From: Acanthopleura granulata
Taxonomy: Eukaryota; Mollusca; Polyplacophora; Chitonida; Chitonidae
Length of the DNA: 64,000 nt
Reading direction: 5' to 3'
NCBI GenBank assembly: GCA_016165875.1
Contig: JABBOT010000082.1
Coordinates: 5,445,168-5,509,167 of the forward strand
Part shown: positions 54,030 to 64,000 of the stretch, piece after piece
Numbering within the stretch: the first letter of the stretch is position 1
Layout: the number at the start of each line of letters is the position of its first letter
The notes under the pieces: generated by a model
The model's input: only the letters and a program-made list of their open reading frames with translations
What the model was told of the DNA's origin: nothing
Databases searched by the model: none
Made by a program: the position numbers and the translations under genes

Positions 54030-57000
54030 AAACACACAACTAGGAAGTGTGTTCTCTCAGTTCAACATACCAAACAGCATTCGTTTATCATAACAGACAG
54101 TATTTGCCCAGCGTGTAATTGTCATATGGCGACAAGAATGTGAGCAATACGCAGATCAGAATTTTTGAAGTTTGTCCTTATACCAGGAAGCAAGCCGATC
54201 CTGGCACGAATGGGTTGTGGAAGTGATAGTTGACATCCGGCTTCATTTTAAACAACAGGTCGACAGAGTTACCTGGCCAAACTGCGTTGTCAGTTAACCC
54301 ATTGCAGTTACCAATGGGGAAACGTCGTGCATTGGGAACGCGGTCAATTTACCTTATCTAGTTGGTTCGTCATTAAGACAATGGGGTGCGAAAGGTGTCC
54401 ACAGGGCGTGGTTATATAACGCTGGCGATCAGTCATTTTGGTTTCAGGAGAACTCGAGTTTTTTTTCGCCTTGTTCACAAGTGCTTTCGATGGATTGACG
54501 CTGGGCTCTCCACAGACTCAGTTTTCGTTGCATCGAGTTCTAGCTCGTATTTCAACCTTGTGATACTTTCATGTCATGAGCATTATTTCTTTGTTCATTT
54601 GTTCTTTTCGCGCACAGGTTCCCGTAGCCAAGTACACTAATTCTATCTAAGATGAATTTCGAGTCAAACTGCGAGAAATTGTTGGATAATTGTTTCTTTA
54701 GGTGACACGAACCCGCTTGTTTGAAGGAGCTTTAGTTATATTTTGAGTATTTCCATGAGTAGTCGGAATTCAATCCGGATTTAGGTTGACAAGAGGCTGG
54801 ACTTCAGCTGGTGACCTCTGACAAATTGCCATCTGTCACTCTGTCGTCGCTATTCTGGTTTCACTCTCTATGCTGAAGTCTTTTGTTTGTCGCCTTTGAG
54901 CTTAACGACTCAGATGGATTCATTACTGGTCTTAAGTTGTTTTTGTGACCATTTTGGTTAAGATTTATCACTTGTTTGGTAATAGAGGCAAGTAAATCCT
55001 TTAAAACTAACGTGGGTAAATTTTTATGTACTCAGATTAGAATGGGTTTGTGGCCGCGTTGTGATGAATATTCTTGGCTCTGCATTGAGACGCTAGTTTT
55101 AGCTGAGTTTTTACCTGAACCCTGGTTCATGTTGACACCTGGTACACAACTTACGGTCGTATTTTTGAGCGATTTATACTGCTGACACGACTCTTCCTTC
55201 GCAATAGCAAACAATCTCCACTCACATCGAATCATGAATCTTAACTGGTGCTAAATAAGTACATTAATGTCTGACATGATCTGACCTCTGGGACTGGTAG
55301 TAATACTTCTTACACCATAAAGGCTATACACTGCTCCAGGTGATAGTTGCAAGAAAACTGAGCCCTTGCGTGTGTTTTAAGTATTTCATCATAAACTTGG
55401 GATGAGTTACGTGAGAGGATCAGTCAGAGGATAGGTTTTGTGCTGTACGCATGTAATTGAATTGGTAATCCTGCAATTTTCAGCGGAATTTGTATAAAAT
55501 GCGGTCATCATCATCTACAGAAAAATAACAGAGAGCAAAACAATAATACGTGTTTGATTGAGTGAAAATTATATTTTCATATAACGTTATGCGAAATAAA
55601 ATGGGATTTCATGTTGGTCAGTCTCATGCATGTTCAGTAAACTTTTCTTGTCTTCTCTGTATTAGCCATATATACCCCCAAATGGATTTTGCCCACACAA
55701 ACATATGTGTCTGTGACGCAGTTCTTCTGCCGAACTTCATGACATTTTGTTTCCAATATTAATTAAGTAATTGCTATACCAAGATCGGTGGCATCTCTAT
55801 GTTCTGGAGTTTAATCCCTTTTCGGGTATATATCTACCTTAAAGGCCTTGGACTACGCATAAGACTTATCCTATGGTAGGTCACTTTCAATAATAAGGAA
55901 ATGAAAAAGATTACAAGGTGTGATTGGCCAGTTTAATAATGATGAAGGAATACAGTCCATATATATACATCTTGACCGTGTTTAGATTCAATTAGCCGAG
56001 ATAGCTTTGGCTAGATACTAATACTGACCAATCTTAAGCAGGGCTACCGTTTCAACGTATAGAATTTACTTGCTACACCATCAAGTCACGCACGGAAATG
56101 TTACAATCCAATCTGCTATGAGCAACTCTCGGCGGATATTGCTTTCAGCTCTTCGCAGTTGTTTACGTTTTAACATGTCTCAGCCAGATGCTTCTCTCTG
56201 GTATCGCTGACTTCGAAGCAGGTGTGCTGCTATTTTGAAACCTGTGTCAGATCGTAAGCGAACTGTTAAGACTTTTTTTTGACACAGTGCATTTGTAAAT
56301 TAAAATAACTAGGCATATGTTCATCGCGTTTTGTATTTTACCTTGGCTTGGAAAACGCCTTCTGTAGTAACCTTCAAGGTATAAGTTGAATGAATCGACC
56401 CTTGCATCTTGTTCCTGTAAATTCAAATTGCGAGAAGCGCGAAGTCACCATAAAGCAGCTTTTCCACGGTGTGTCCATTGTATGGACACATTGTATGTAC
56501 ATTTACGACATGTAGATAGATAGCCCTCTCTGACATCCCTAAAGTCTTTGCGTTCGTAGGGTCAAATCAAGCTTTCGCTGCTTTGGCCGAGGTCAGACCG
56601 AGGAGGTTTTTCTTCTAACTGCCAAAGAGCAGTGGTTTACTCTAACCACTCCTGTTTTCTCCAAGCAAGAACCTTTCAAAGGATGTATTAGTGAAACCTT
56701 GTTGATTAAGGCGATGGACACCAATGTGGTACACAAATCAGTATTGTTAATAGGACGTGGCTGTGGCGGTGAAGTTGGACGGAAGAGTCAATAGTTTGAT
56801 TGAGGAGATGCATTACACTGGTCTTTGTAATTGTTTCCAAAGCAGCTGCTCTGTGTTTGCATTTGAGCAACTCCCACTCCCACAAAAAATGCGCTTTTTA
56901 CGTGTCTTTTTATGGAGCATATCAGTGATGTCAGTCGTTATCGAGGGGTGTTCTTCAAGACGAACCTCGTTTGCTATTGTTTCAAAAGAATCATCTGCTG

Positions 57001-58770
57001 ACACACAGATTTTCTTTGTGTGCCCTGCATTCAGAAACTGTTCTAATTGCCACTCAAACCATTTTCATGAAACTCAGTTCAAGTGGTTGTCATAAATCTG
57101 AAATAGAAAGTGATAGTGTGTAATGGCTACGATATAACATGGCGTATTGTCTCATACACGAAGTATTAAATAACACAGCCAAATAACGTACGATGTCTAG
57201 TCATACTTCAGAGATTATTTTTTATCAGAAATGTTTAGCTTTAAGGGCTTTTTAGGGGCAACATGTTTTTTGCTGATTTTAATTTTCAGGTGGCTTTGGG
57301 GGCAATATTTTTTTTTGATTTTGTTGTTTGTTTTTTTTTGTTTTTTTTTGTTTTGTTTTGTTTTCTTTTCTTTTTTTTTTGTTTTGTTTTATTTTTGGAG
57401 GTTTTGGCGGGGGGTTGTCCCTGAAAGACCTGGTTTATATAAAGTTGTTGTTATTTCCCTTTGTTGTTGTTGTTGTTATTGTTGTTTAATTTGGCAAAGC
57501 CGACTCACTTGTCAAACTAAATGATATATTATTGTTTCAGATGTACGTAGCTAACGTGTATATTCAATGTTCCTGTTATATTAGAGAATTTTATTTACGT
57601 ACCTCGTGACGTTGTTACTTGAGATTTCCTTGAGGACAGACTGCTCAAAATGTCTGTACATTCTTAATGCTTGCTACAGGTGGAATTAAAAAAGAAATGA
57701 ATGTCTTAATGAAAAACATTTTTTCAAAGAATATTTATCTTATTGTCCTGTTCTTTGAATTTTGTTAAACATGTTTGGAAAAAATACATATTTGCATGCT
57801 GAAGAATGGTTGAGGGTGGATTTCACACCTATTAAGTGCAACGGATGATATCAGTATATCATTGATAGGTTTTCTCCGCCAAGACTGACAACGGGTCATA
57901 GACGGTTAACGGTGTTATGTACATGTGTATAAACGGATAACTGTGTGTGTTCGTGCTAAATGTTACTACGGCGATCTCTCATCTCTAACTTATCTTATTC
58001 TGTGCGGACTAACTTGCTCATGAAAAAATCTAATGGTTGTAAGTCATGTTTTGCCATAGTTACACACCACATTATGTTTCTGGTTAATATGATACATGTA
58101 AGTATGTGTATGGTTCATTTTCTCGACAAACTGGCACATCATAATCGAAATGTTTATTGCTTACTCATCGGCTAGTTATAAAATCCATAATGTATGATAA
58201 TGATAAAGGTTTGTGTATGCATTTTTTATTGTATTCTATTTTTGTCTGTAAATATTCCTCGAATATCAAAGGTTCCCTTTGACCGCCGTCTCTATGGTAA
58301 CGCGGTGGCCATCTTGCCCGAAGCTGGGTCATCTTCTTTGTACATATATATTTGTGGGTATTTGTTGTAGGATGGTGGAATATCTATTTTTAAATGTTTA
58401 CATTTCTTATAAATGATCTCAATGGAATCTCGAGTTTCAAATATGTATGGTATTGAATGATCGGGAAATGTTCTTTGTGTTTTTCATTCCTGTTCTGATG
58501 TAAGGCGAACATCTTGGTCATGCATACAGTTTACATGATGTATTTCTTTCTTCGCCTTGCCGACCGGGAGGGTCGGCCATGTTGGCAGCTGTTCTACTAC
58601 CTCTTTTGCTGCGGAAACACAACAACGACACGGCTATCGTCTCATATCGCGAAACAAACTTGGAAAGTTTTACACGCGAGGCAAACTCATAGTCAAAATG
58701 CTAAGCAATCACATATGTAGTTTTCTAAAGGCTTACTCGTTTTCCCCGTTTTTGTTTTACATTTCCCGCT
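54030..58770. other. Intergenic or long 3' UTR, no gene seen
   Basis: AT-rich, often T-rich sequence with scattered poly(A)-signal-like words. A poly(T)/TTTTG tract lies at 57305-57396. Open frames (for example 56757-57095) have no recognisable product. Confidence 0.6.
57305..57396. repeat. T-rich low-complexity tract
   Basis: Runs of T broken by single G or C (TTTTGTTTTG type), followed by a (TTG)n tract near 57460-57486. On the opposite strand it would be an A-rich tail-like sequence. Confidence 0.85.
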
Positions 58771-58773
58771 TTA

Positions 58774-58982
58774 AATATTTATTTACTTATTTGATTGGCG
58801 TTTCACGCCATACTCTAGAATCTTTCATCCATTCGACGGCGGCCAACAATATGGTGCGAGGAAACCGACCCGAGCTCGGGGGAAACCCACGACCACCCAT
58901 AGGTTAGTGTTGGATTTCCCCAGGTAAGGCCGGAGAGGAGGCCAGTATGAGCTGGATTTGAACTAACAGCGATCGCCTCCCA
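58774..58982 (-). mobile_element. SINE copy, reverse half of a head-to-head pair
   Basis: On the minus strand: GGGAGGCGATCGCTGTTAGT, ...CAGCTCATACTGGCCTCCTC, ...GGTGGTCGTGGGTTTCCC, ...GCGTGAAACGCCAATCAAAT, and AAGTAAATAAATA. It ends at the same head position as its partner at 58983, producing a large palindrome. Confidence 0.85.
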
Positions 58983-59160
58983 CCAATGCGGTCGCTGTCA
59001 TTTCAAGTCCAGCTTATGCGGGCTTCCTGTCCGGCCGTACGTGGGAAGGTCTGCCAGCAACTTGCGGATGATAGTGGGTTTCTCCCGGGCTCTGCTCAGT
59101 TTCGTCCCACGTGAAATATTCTTGAGTATGGCGTAAAATATCAATCAAATAAATCAAATG
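58983..59160 (+). mobile_element. SINE copy, forward half of a head-to-head pair
   Basis: Starts CCAATGCGGTCGCTGTCATT, then TTCAAGTCCAGCTTATGCGG, GGCCGTACGTGGGAAGGTC, TATTCTTGAGTATGGCGTAA and a AATCAAATAAATCAAATG tail. It lacks the CTGGCCGCCGTCGTATAAG block, so it has an internal deletion. Confidence 0.85.
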
Positions 59161-59432
59161 AGAGCGTCCGTTTCGAGGGTTGGCAGACAGCTGATCAAAC
59201 ATAGGTGGGAGGATACCAAAGGCTTTAAAATCGTACTTGTTACTGCGTCGCTTGGCGCTCAGAACTGAGAGATTAGAACAAGGAAACAGGACTGGTCGAC
59301 CGGGTGTCAGTATATTTTGAATGGGTCAGGTGTCATGTCTGGTGTCTCCGGCATGATGATCCCGTGACGGTAGCACTTGGAAGAACAAGAAAACACAGTA
59401 TAAATACATTCTAAAGACACTTTCATCTTCAT

Positions 59433-59648
59433 ATGGCTGAAAAATTGTTGAGTTCCACGTTAAACCCAATCATACATACATGTAATTCCATTCTAATTTC
59501 CTGCCTCCTTGTTGCGGGCTGGCTTATGTACTTAAAGTGTTGTCTCGGTGGATGCCGAAGACGTAACATTTCCCGCCTCAATCAACCACAGCAGAATGAC
59601 ACCAAGCCAAGGGGGAATGAACGGATGGCTAATGCTGATGGCCTATAG
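59433..59648 (+). CDS. Candidate small membrane protein, 71 codons (unproven)
   Basis: An ATG-to-TAG frame whose product has one hydrophobic stretch (about residues 19-37, SILISCLLVAGWLMYLKCC), a basic GGCRRR stop-transfer-like patch, then a polar Asn/Gln/Lys/Arg tail. This looks like a single-pass membrane micropeptide. Against it: no recognised family, a poor start context (C at -3), and a TATAAATA at about 59399 too close to the ATG to be convincing. It may be chance. Confidence 0.2.
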   Translation: MAEKLLSSTLNPIIHTCNSILISCLLVAGWLMYLKCCLGGCRRRNISRLNQPQQNDTKPRGNERMANADGL

Positions 59649-59954
59649 AGCAAATAACAAGACAGTAAATTTCAACGCCATTGATTGATTGTTGTGTGAC
59701 GCCTTACCCAGCAATTTTCCACGTGTACGACGACGTCAAATTTATGAATGAAAGAATGAGAAATGTCCAGAATAAACCGACGCCTTTGGGAAGTTATTGA
59801 CGAACTTTTGCACTTTGTGCCGTTATACACACCAGGTTATTACAAAGGGAACAAACGTATGACCTGGCAAATAACCGCACGATTGCCCTCAACCGTTTAT
59901 TGTCACTTAGGCACCACATGTATTGAGAGAGGAGGAATCTACAAATCCTGTGTC

Positions 59955-60105
59955 AAAGGCCGGGTTTGACCCCGTACTTCGTGCGTTCTAGCGGTTGAAA
60001 GACAAGCCTCTGTAAACTTTAGATCACGGAGTGCTCCCGACGAGATAGGCTCGACTAAGTGCAAAACTCAGTTCTCTGCTCTAACAACTCAGCCATTGCT
60101 GTGCG
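59955..60105 (-). mobile_element. Possible tRNA-derived repeat fragment
   Basis: On the minus strand a tRNA A-box-like TGGCTGAGTTGTTAGAGC (60077-60094 region) is followed about 120 bases later by a B-box-like GGGTCAAACCC (59963-59974 region). That spacing is too long for a tRNA, so a SINE of a second family or chance is more likely. Confidence 0.25.
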
Positions 60106-60109
60106 CTAT

Positions 60110-62620
60110 TAAAAGAAATTACCAAAAAACAAATGAGTGCGGAGGGTGACATTCCATTCGAATGTATGTATTAGACGTACCTCACACACGCTTTCTGTAT
60201 AACATTAAAAGGTTTTGGAAGTAGACCGAATAAATCAAATAGCAGTCTCTTGTCAGCATGAGGAATTCTGATGTTGGCAACCCTTGACAAGCGTCCACAG
60301 ATAATTCAGCAAGTTTCGTGCATTTCTGTGTAACCTTCGGAATCGGAAACTTTACATCGACCCAAGCATAGTTTCTGTCTAACTGAGCTGAATATTAGGT
60401 CATTATCGACGTTGTAGAGAAGAGGATTAAAATCGCCATTTTCTTCTGTGTGTCCCCTGTATGACCCGGTCAGCGCATGCGTACTACGCGCACGGGGAGC
60501 TGGTATTTGTCTTACTATAAATTATTAAACCTTAACGTACAATTATTGGTGGCGAGAGGTTCACGACATAGGATTGAGTCATGATAATTGAAATGCGAAA
60601 AAGATGAGTTTAACTCTCATTTGTCAGTGAGGAAATGGGGTTAAGAAAATATCAAAGCAAACTATTTCTCTCATCCCCAGTTGAAAATGGTTGCATGCGG
60701 TCCGCTCCGTTCAAGGGTAGTTTTCCCTGGAATCTGAGCAGAGAATGGCCGCTCCCTGGCGTGATACCGCCTGCATTGCATATTAATATATACCGTTTTA
60801 AGTATGAATAGAGTGTGTTGCGACCGCAGTTTGGAGTTGTAATCTTGACTGATGTAAGATATGCCAAGCATTCATGTATGCAGATGTATTCAACTTACAA
60901 CCATGAGGCCATTCGGGAGCACTATGAAAGTCAGAACTTCGGGGTTATGTACATCATGATACGACCTAATGTACATAGCTTTGTTATTATATTCCAACAA
61001 ACATCATAAAACTTTAATGTCGAATGAACGATCAGCACCATTTTGTATGATGCAAGTCCACGTATTTGCATGTGTGTGAGGCAAACAACTTGTCGATGTT
61101 AAGGGAGACAATGAATGATCACTATTGCCTACGGATGGGAAGTACAGCGCTGTGCCCACTGCGTCTATTCAATCTAAAGTGGTTTATTTTCTATAGCGTA
61201 CATAGTGCATGTATCAGTAATTCATCCTAACGTACGTCGGTTTGTCTCAAACAACAACCGAATCAGTTCCGATTGATAATCACTTCAAGCGCCCGAAATA
61301 GTTTGCCCTACATTTTATTACGGAAATGAGCAACATGCATATCCATAAATAAGATAACCCCAGATAATTGAAGATCGTCTTCTTGTTATTTCTTTCTTTA
61401 CGTTACTTCACGTAGGTGCATGCGCTTGATAACGAATGCAACACGAGAATAATTTTCTGACGTTCAGCTCACAGGAGGCGTCATTAATGACCGTGTTGTT
61501 GGAATTTAGCTGGATTCCAGGGCAAAACGTCTGAGTCGTTTCTATCTGGACACAAAGTCGACACTTCTAGTTGTTATTCTGCCCAGAGCTCAGTGGAGCC
61601 CTGCTGAGAGCTTTTCCTGTCAATAACGGGTGCTTGGTGTGCCTGACGCATTTTGGACACTGTGTTAACCCTTAGTTCTGCGGAAACATCGTCAGCTCTG
61701 GGAAGACTTTGACGGTAAACCAGAGAAGAAAAATGAGCTGCCTTGTCAATAAATTATATGGTAATGGCCATAGCGCACTCAGATTAGCGTCTAAGTCTAA
61801 AGAAAACCTCAACACAAAAGCATTTGGGAGAAACATAATAGCGGAGAGATGCCCTTCAACATGGAAAACAGATATTTTTCTGGATAAACACGACCTATGC
61901 AAAGCTTCCTTTAGAATGCACGCTTGCGGCCTCCTGGCTTATTATTTATGGTGGATATTTTGGTACAGTTAAGTTTTTAGGTCGGCGTGGTGATTAAGTC
62001 CACCCAAAGCTTTTGTTAATATGCCTTGTGAATTTACAACAGAATGAAAATCACATGTGATAACTAATGTTTAACTAATATCGTGGTATCCCAAAAAACT
62101 GCATAAATGTCTTTTTTCCCGTGCATCAACGGAATTTGATGGGTTTGAGCACGAGAAGACATGAACACAGAGCGGTGATAAGTGCATCGCTGCCGTTGCG
62201 TTATAGACTGAGTGTTATACATAAAATACATGTTATATTGATTCTTCGCTGCTAATGGTGGCCTGCCAATTGCGTCCGAGCGCAACTCTGGATTTGTCCC
62301 CCAATTATCTAAAGTTGTCAGTTAAACGTTGACGATGAATGACAAAATGATAGGACGGAAAAGATGAAACCCCGACAACAAATCATTAAGTTTTCCACTG
62401 ATTCAACTGTCTAAATCAATCAGTGCGTAATTCTCTCGGTATTTAAATTACGAATATCGACTACGTCACACCGGAATAGATGATAAACATCGATAAAGTA
62501 TAATGAATGGTTGGCTGGCTGACGGGATTAGTGAACAACCACAACAGCTTAACAAATACATAAATACAAACATTAGTGTAACGGATCCGGTTTTTAAGTG
62601 CGAATAGTTAGTTAAGGAAG
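60110..62620. other. Intergenic, nothing recognisable
   Basis: No SINE, MITE or tandem repeat of the kinds seen elsewhere was noticed, and no open frame has a recognisable product. Confidence 0.5.
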
Positions 62621-62624
62621 ATTT

Positions 62625-62698
62625 GGTCACATTTTAACTCAGTTGGTAGAGTCCTGAATTTTGGATTTTCAAAGGCGTTAAGAAATTACGATGTGACC
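62625..62698 (+). pseudogene. tRNA-like degenerate sequence, 74 nt
   Basis: The ends GGTCACAT and ATGTGACC pair perfectly over 8 bp. ACTCAGTTGGTAGAGT forms a 4-bp D arm with the conserved GTTGGTAGAG loop. The middle CTGAATTTTGGATTTTCAAAG resembles an anticodon arm. The T arm is broken: there is no GGTTCGANNCC box. The spacing between acceptor and D stem is also too long. A decayed tRNA or tRNA-derived repeat is the best reading. Confidence 0.35.
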
Positions 62699-62766
62699 CA
62701 CAGAGCAAATCTGGCAACCATTATATTGATTATCAGATAACTTCTAAGGAGCGTGAGACGTGAGTT

Positions 62767-62830
62767 TATTTTTTGTTTGTTTTTTTTTTTGTTGTTTTGT
62801 TTTGTTTTTTTTCTTGTTTTGTTTTTTTTC
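62767..62830. repeat. T-rich low-complexity tract
   Basis: Poly(T) broken by single G bases (TTTTGTTTTG type), like the tract at 57305-57396. Confidence 0.85.
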
Positions 62831-63294
62831 ACTTATATAGAGGCAGTTAGTTTCATGTGAGGAGAGAGCAGTTCCAGAGAAAACAACAGTAATTTAGACG
62901 CTTAAAGGCACGACGTTTAAAGGCAGATGTATTAATATATCTCATAAAAGGTGGAAAATGTCAGACAAAAAGGGGAGGGAAAAACCTTATTATCCTGAGG
63001 TAAAATCGAAAGCAAGCTAGGTTTACCAATAGTATAACACGCGGTCTTTTACTGGCGTCATTGGTCATGGGTCTGGGGTGTCCAGCGATCGATTAGGTCG
63101 TTTAGACACGGAATGACCGATTATGGTTAAACGCTACATCGACACCTCCACAACCATATCCCATAACGTTTCCAACACGTCGATCAACCATATTGTGCGT
63201 GTGTATATGTAGAATGTGATCTTTCAATGTATCAAACATCAGCACCATGCTAGAAAGATGCATGGAAATATGGTAGGTATTTGGAAGAAATCTA

Positions 63295-63298
<4 letters not shown>

Positions 63299-63368
<70 letters not shown>
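63299..63368. repeat. (AT)n microsatellite, about 35 units
   Basis: An uninterrupted AT dinucleotide run of about 70 bp, the longest in the window. Confidence 0.97.
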
Positions 63369-63372
<4 letters not shown>

Positions 63373-64000
63373 TTTATTTGAGGGTTAGTGTAAAGAACAG
63401 TTTGAGCGTAGGAAAAGACATCTTTTTGCTGCATTTTTTTCTCCATTATCAAGTGATTCTGCCACTATTTACGAAATATATGACTTGGTAGAGAATCATT
63501 AGCTTCCAGGTCGCCTTTGTCTGTAAAACCCTCCATTTGTGGCATGTCAGCATTTTCAGGATGAACGTGTTGTATTCTGTAACCTCACTAGTAATTGTTA
63601 GGTTACCTGACGTTCAGCAGTTTAACCTTGTTATTAGACGTTTGTATATCTTATCTGACGACAATCCGTGATGCTACGGCCTGGGCCCAGGTGTTGGATT
63701 CGGAGAAACACAGTAAGGATGCACTCAGTTTATATACCGGCCAGAAAAACCGTATATGTTTACCGCGGCGTAATTTAATGCCACCGACATTGACAAACAC
63801 CCCCCATCGACAATCAACTATGAAACTCAAAATCGTCACTGCCAGATTCAGCAAAGAGGTTAATAAGTGCGTGTAAAACTAATCAATTTTCTGTCAGCCA
63901 TAGGGAGCATTTCCGTCCTAGCCGCTGATTTCCGAAACCGAATCTCACTCACTTTCCGATGACCAATAAATCAGGACGAAACGTAGGATGCGTCCTTGTT
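63369..64000. other. Intergenic end of window, nothing recognisable
   Basis: Two overlapping open frames at 63595-63876 have no recognisable product and no matching splice context. Confidence 0.5.

Noticed and set aside
56530..56660. A second tRNA-like segment (GGGTCAAATC plus a reverse A-box-like word)
   Set aside because: The box-like words are not in a consistent orientation or spacing for a tRNA or SINE promoter.

Overview
This is an animal (metazoan) genomic window. Coding sequence is cut into short exons with GT-AG introns, and most of the window is AT-rich intronic or flanking DNA full of short dispersed repeats. The exons assemble into one gene on the + strand: an ortholog of vertebrate GARNL3 (GTPase-activating Rap/RanGAP domain-like 3), with an N-terminal region, a Rap-GAP domain carrying the catalytic asparagine, and a C-terminal citron-homology (CNH) domain. 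The repeats look like those of marine lophotrochozoans. There is a tRNA-derived SINE whose 3' end reads like GAGTACGGCGTAAAACACC followed by (AATA)n, and there are short GGGCC-ended palindromic MITEs. A mollusc is my best guess, but this is inference.

Layout. 1-1070 is intron or 5' flank. 1071-51517 is the GARNL3 gene: 26 exons recognised by eye, 903 codons plus stop, and reading phase matching at all 25 junctions. Only the extreme N-terminus (one or more exons upstream of 1071) is missing, because the first visible exon begins inside a codon. Intron 1 is about 15.9 kb; the other exons lie between 17.0 and 51.5 kb. The Rap-GAP domain is encoded by about 19.9-29.2 kb and the CNH domain by about 32.0-49.4 kb. 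Tandem stop codons end the frame at 51515, and 3' UTR/intergenic sequence follows to 64000. I recognise no second protein-coding gene.

Non-coding content. I count eight or more SINE copies (two in reverse orientation, one of them in a head-to-head pair), four short palindromic MITE-like elements, and a 49-bp-arm imperfect hairpin in intron 17. There are minisatellites of 19, 34, 21, about 20 and about 90 bp, two long (TA)n microsatellites, poly(T)/TTTTG tracts, G-runs and a degenerate tRNA-like sequence.

I did not find a novel multi-gene system. The items most worth a second look are possible alternative splice products of this gene (9-nt tandem donors after exon 12, an in-frame exon 22 extension, an alternative C-terminus at exon 25), the intron 17 hairpin, the inverted SINE pair, and a composite minisatellite/SINE-tail array in intron 19.
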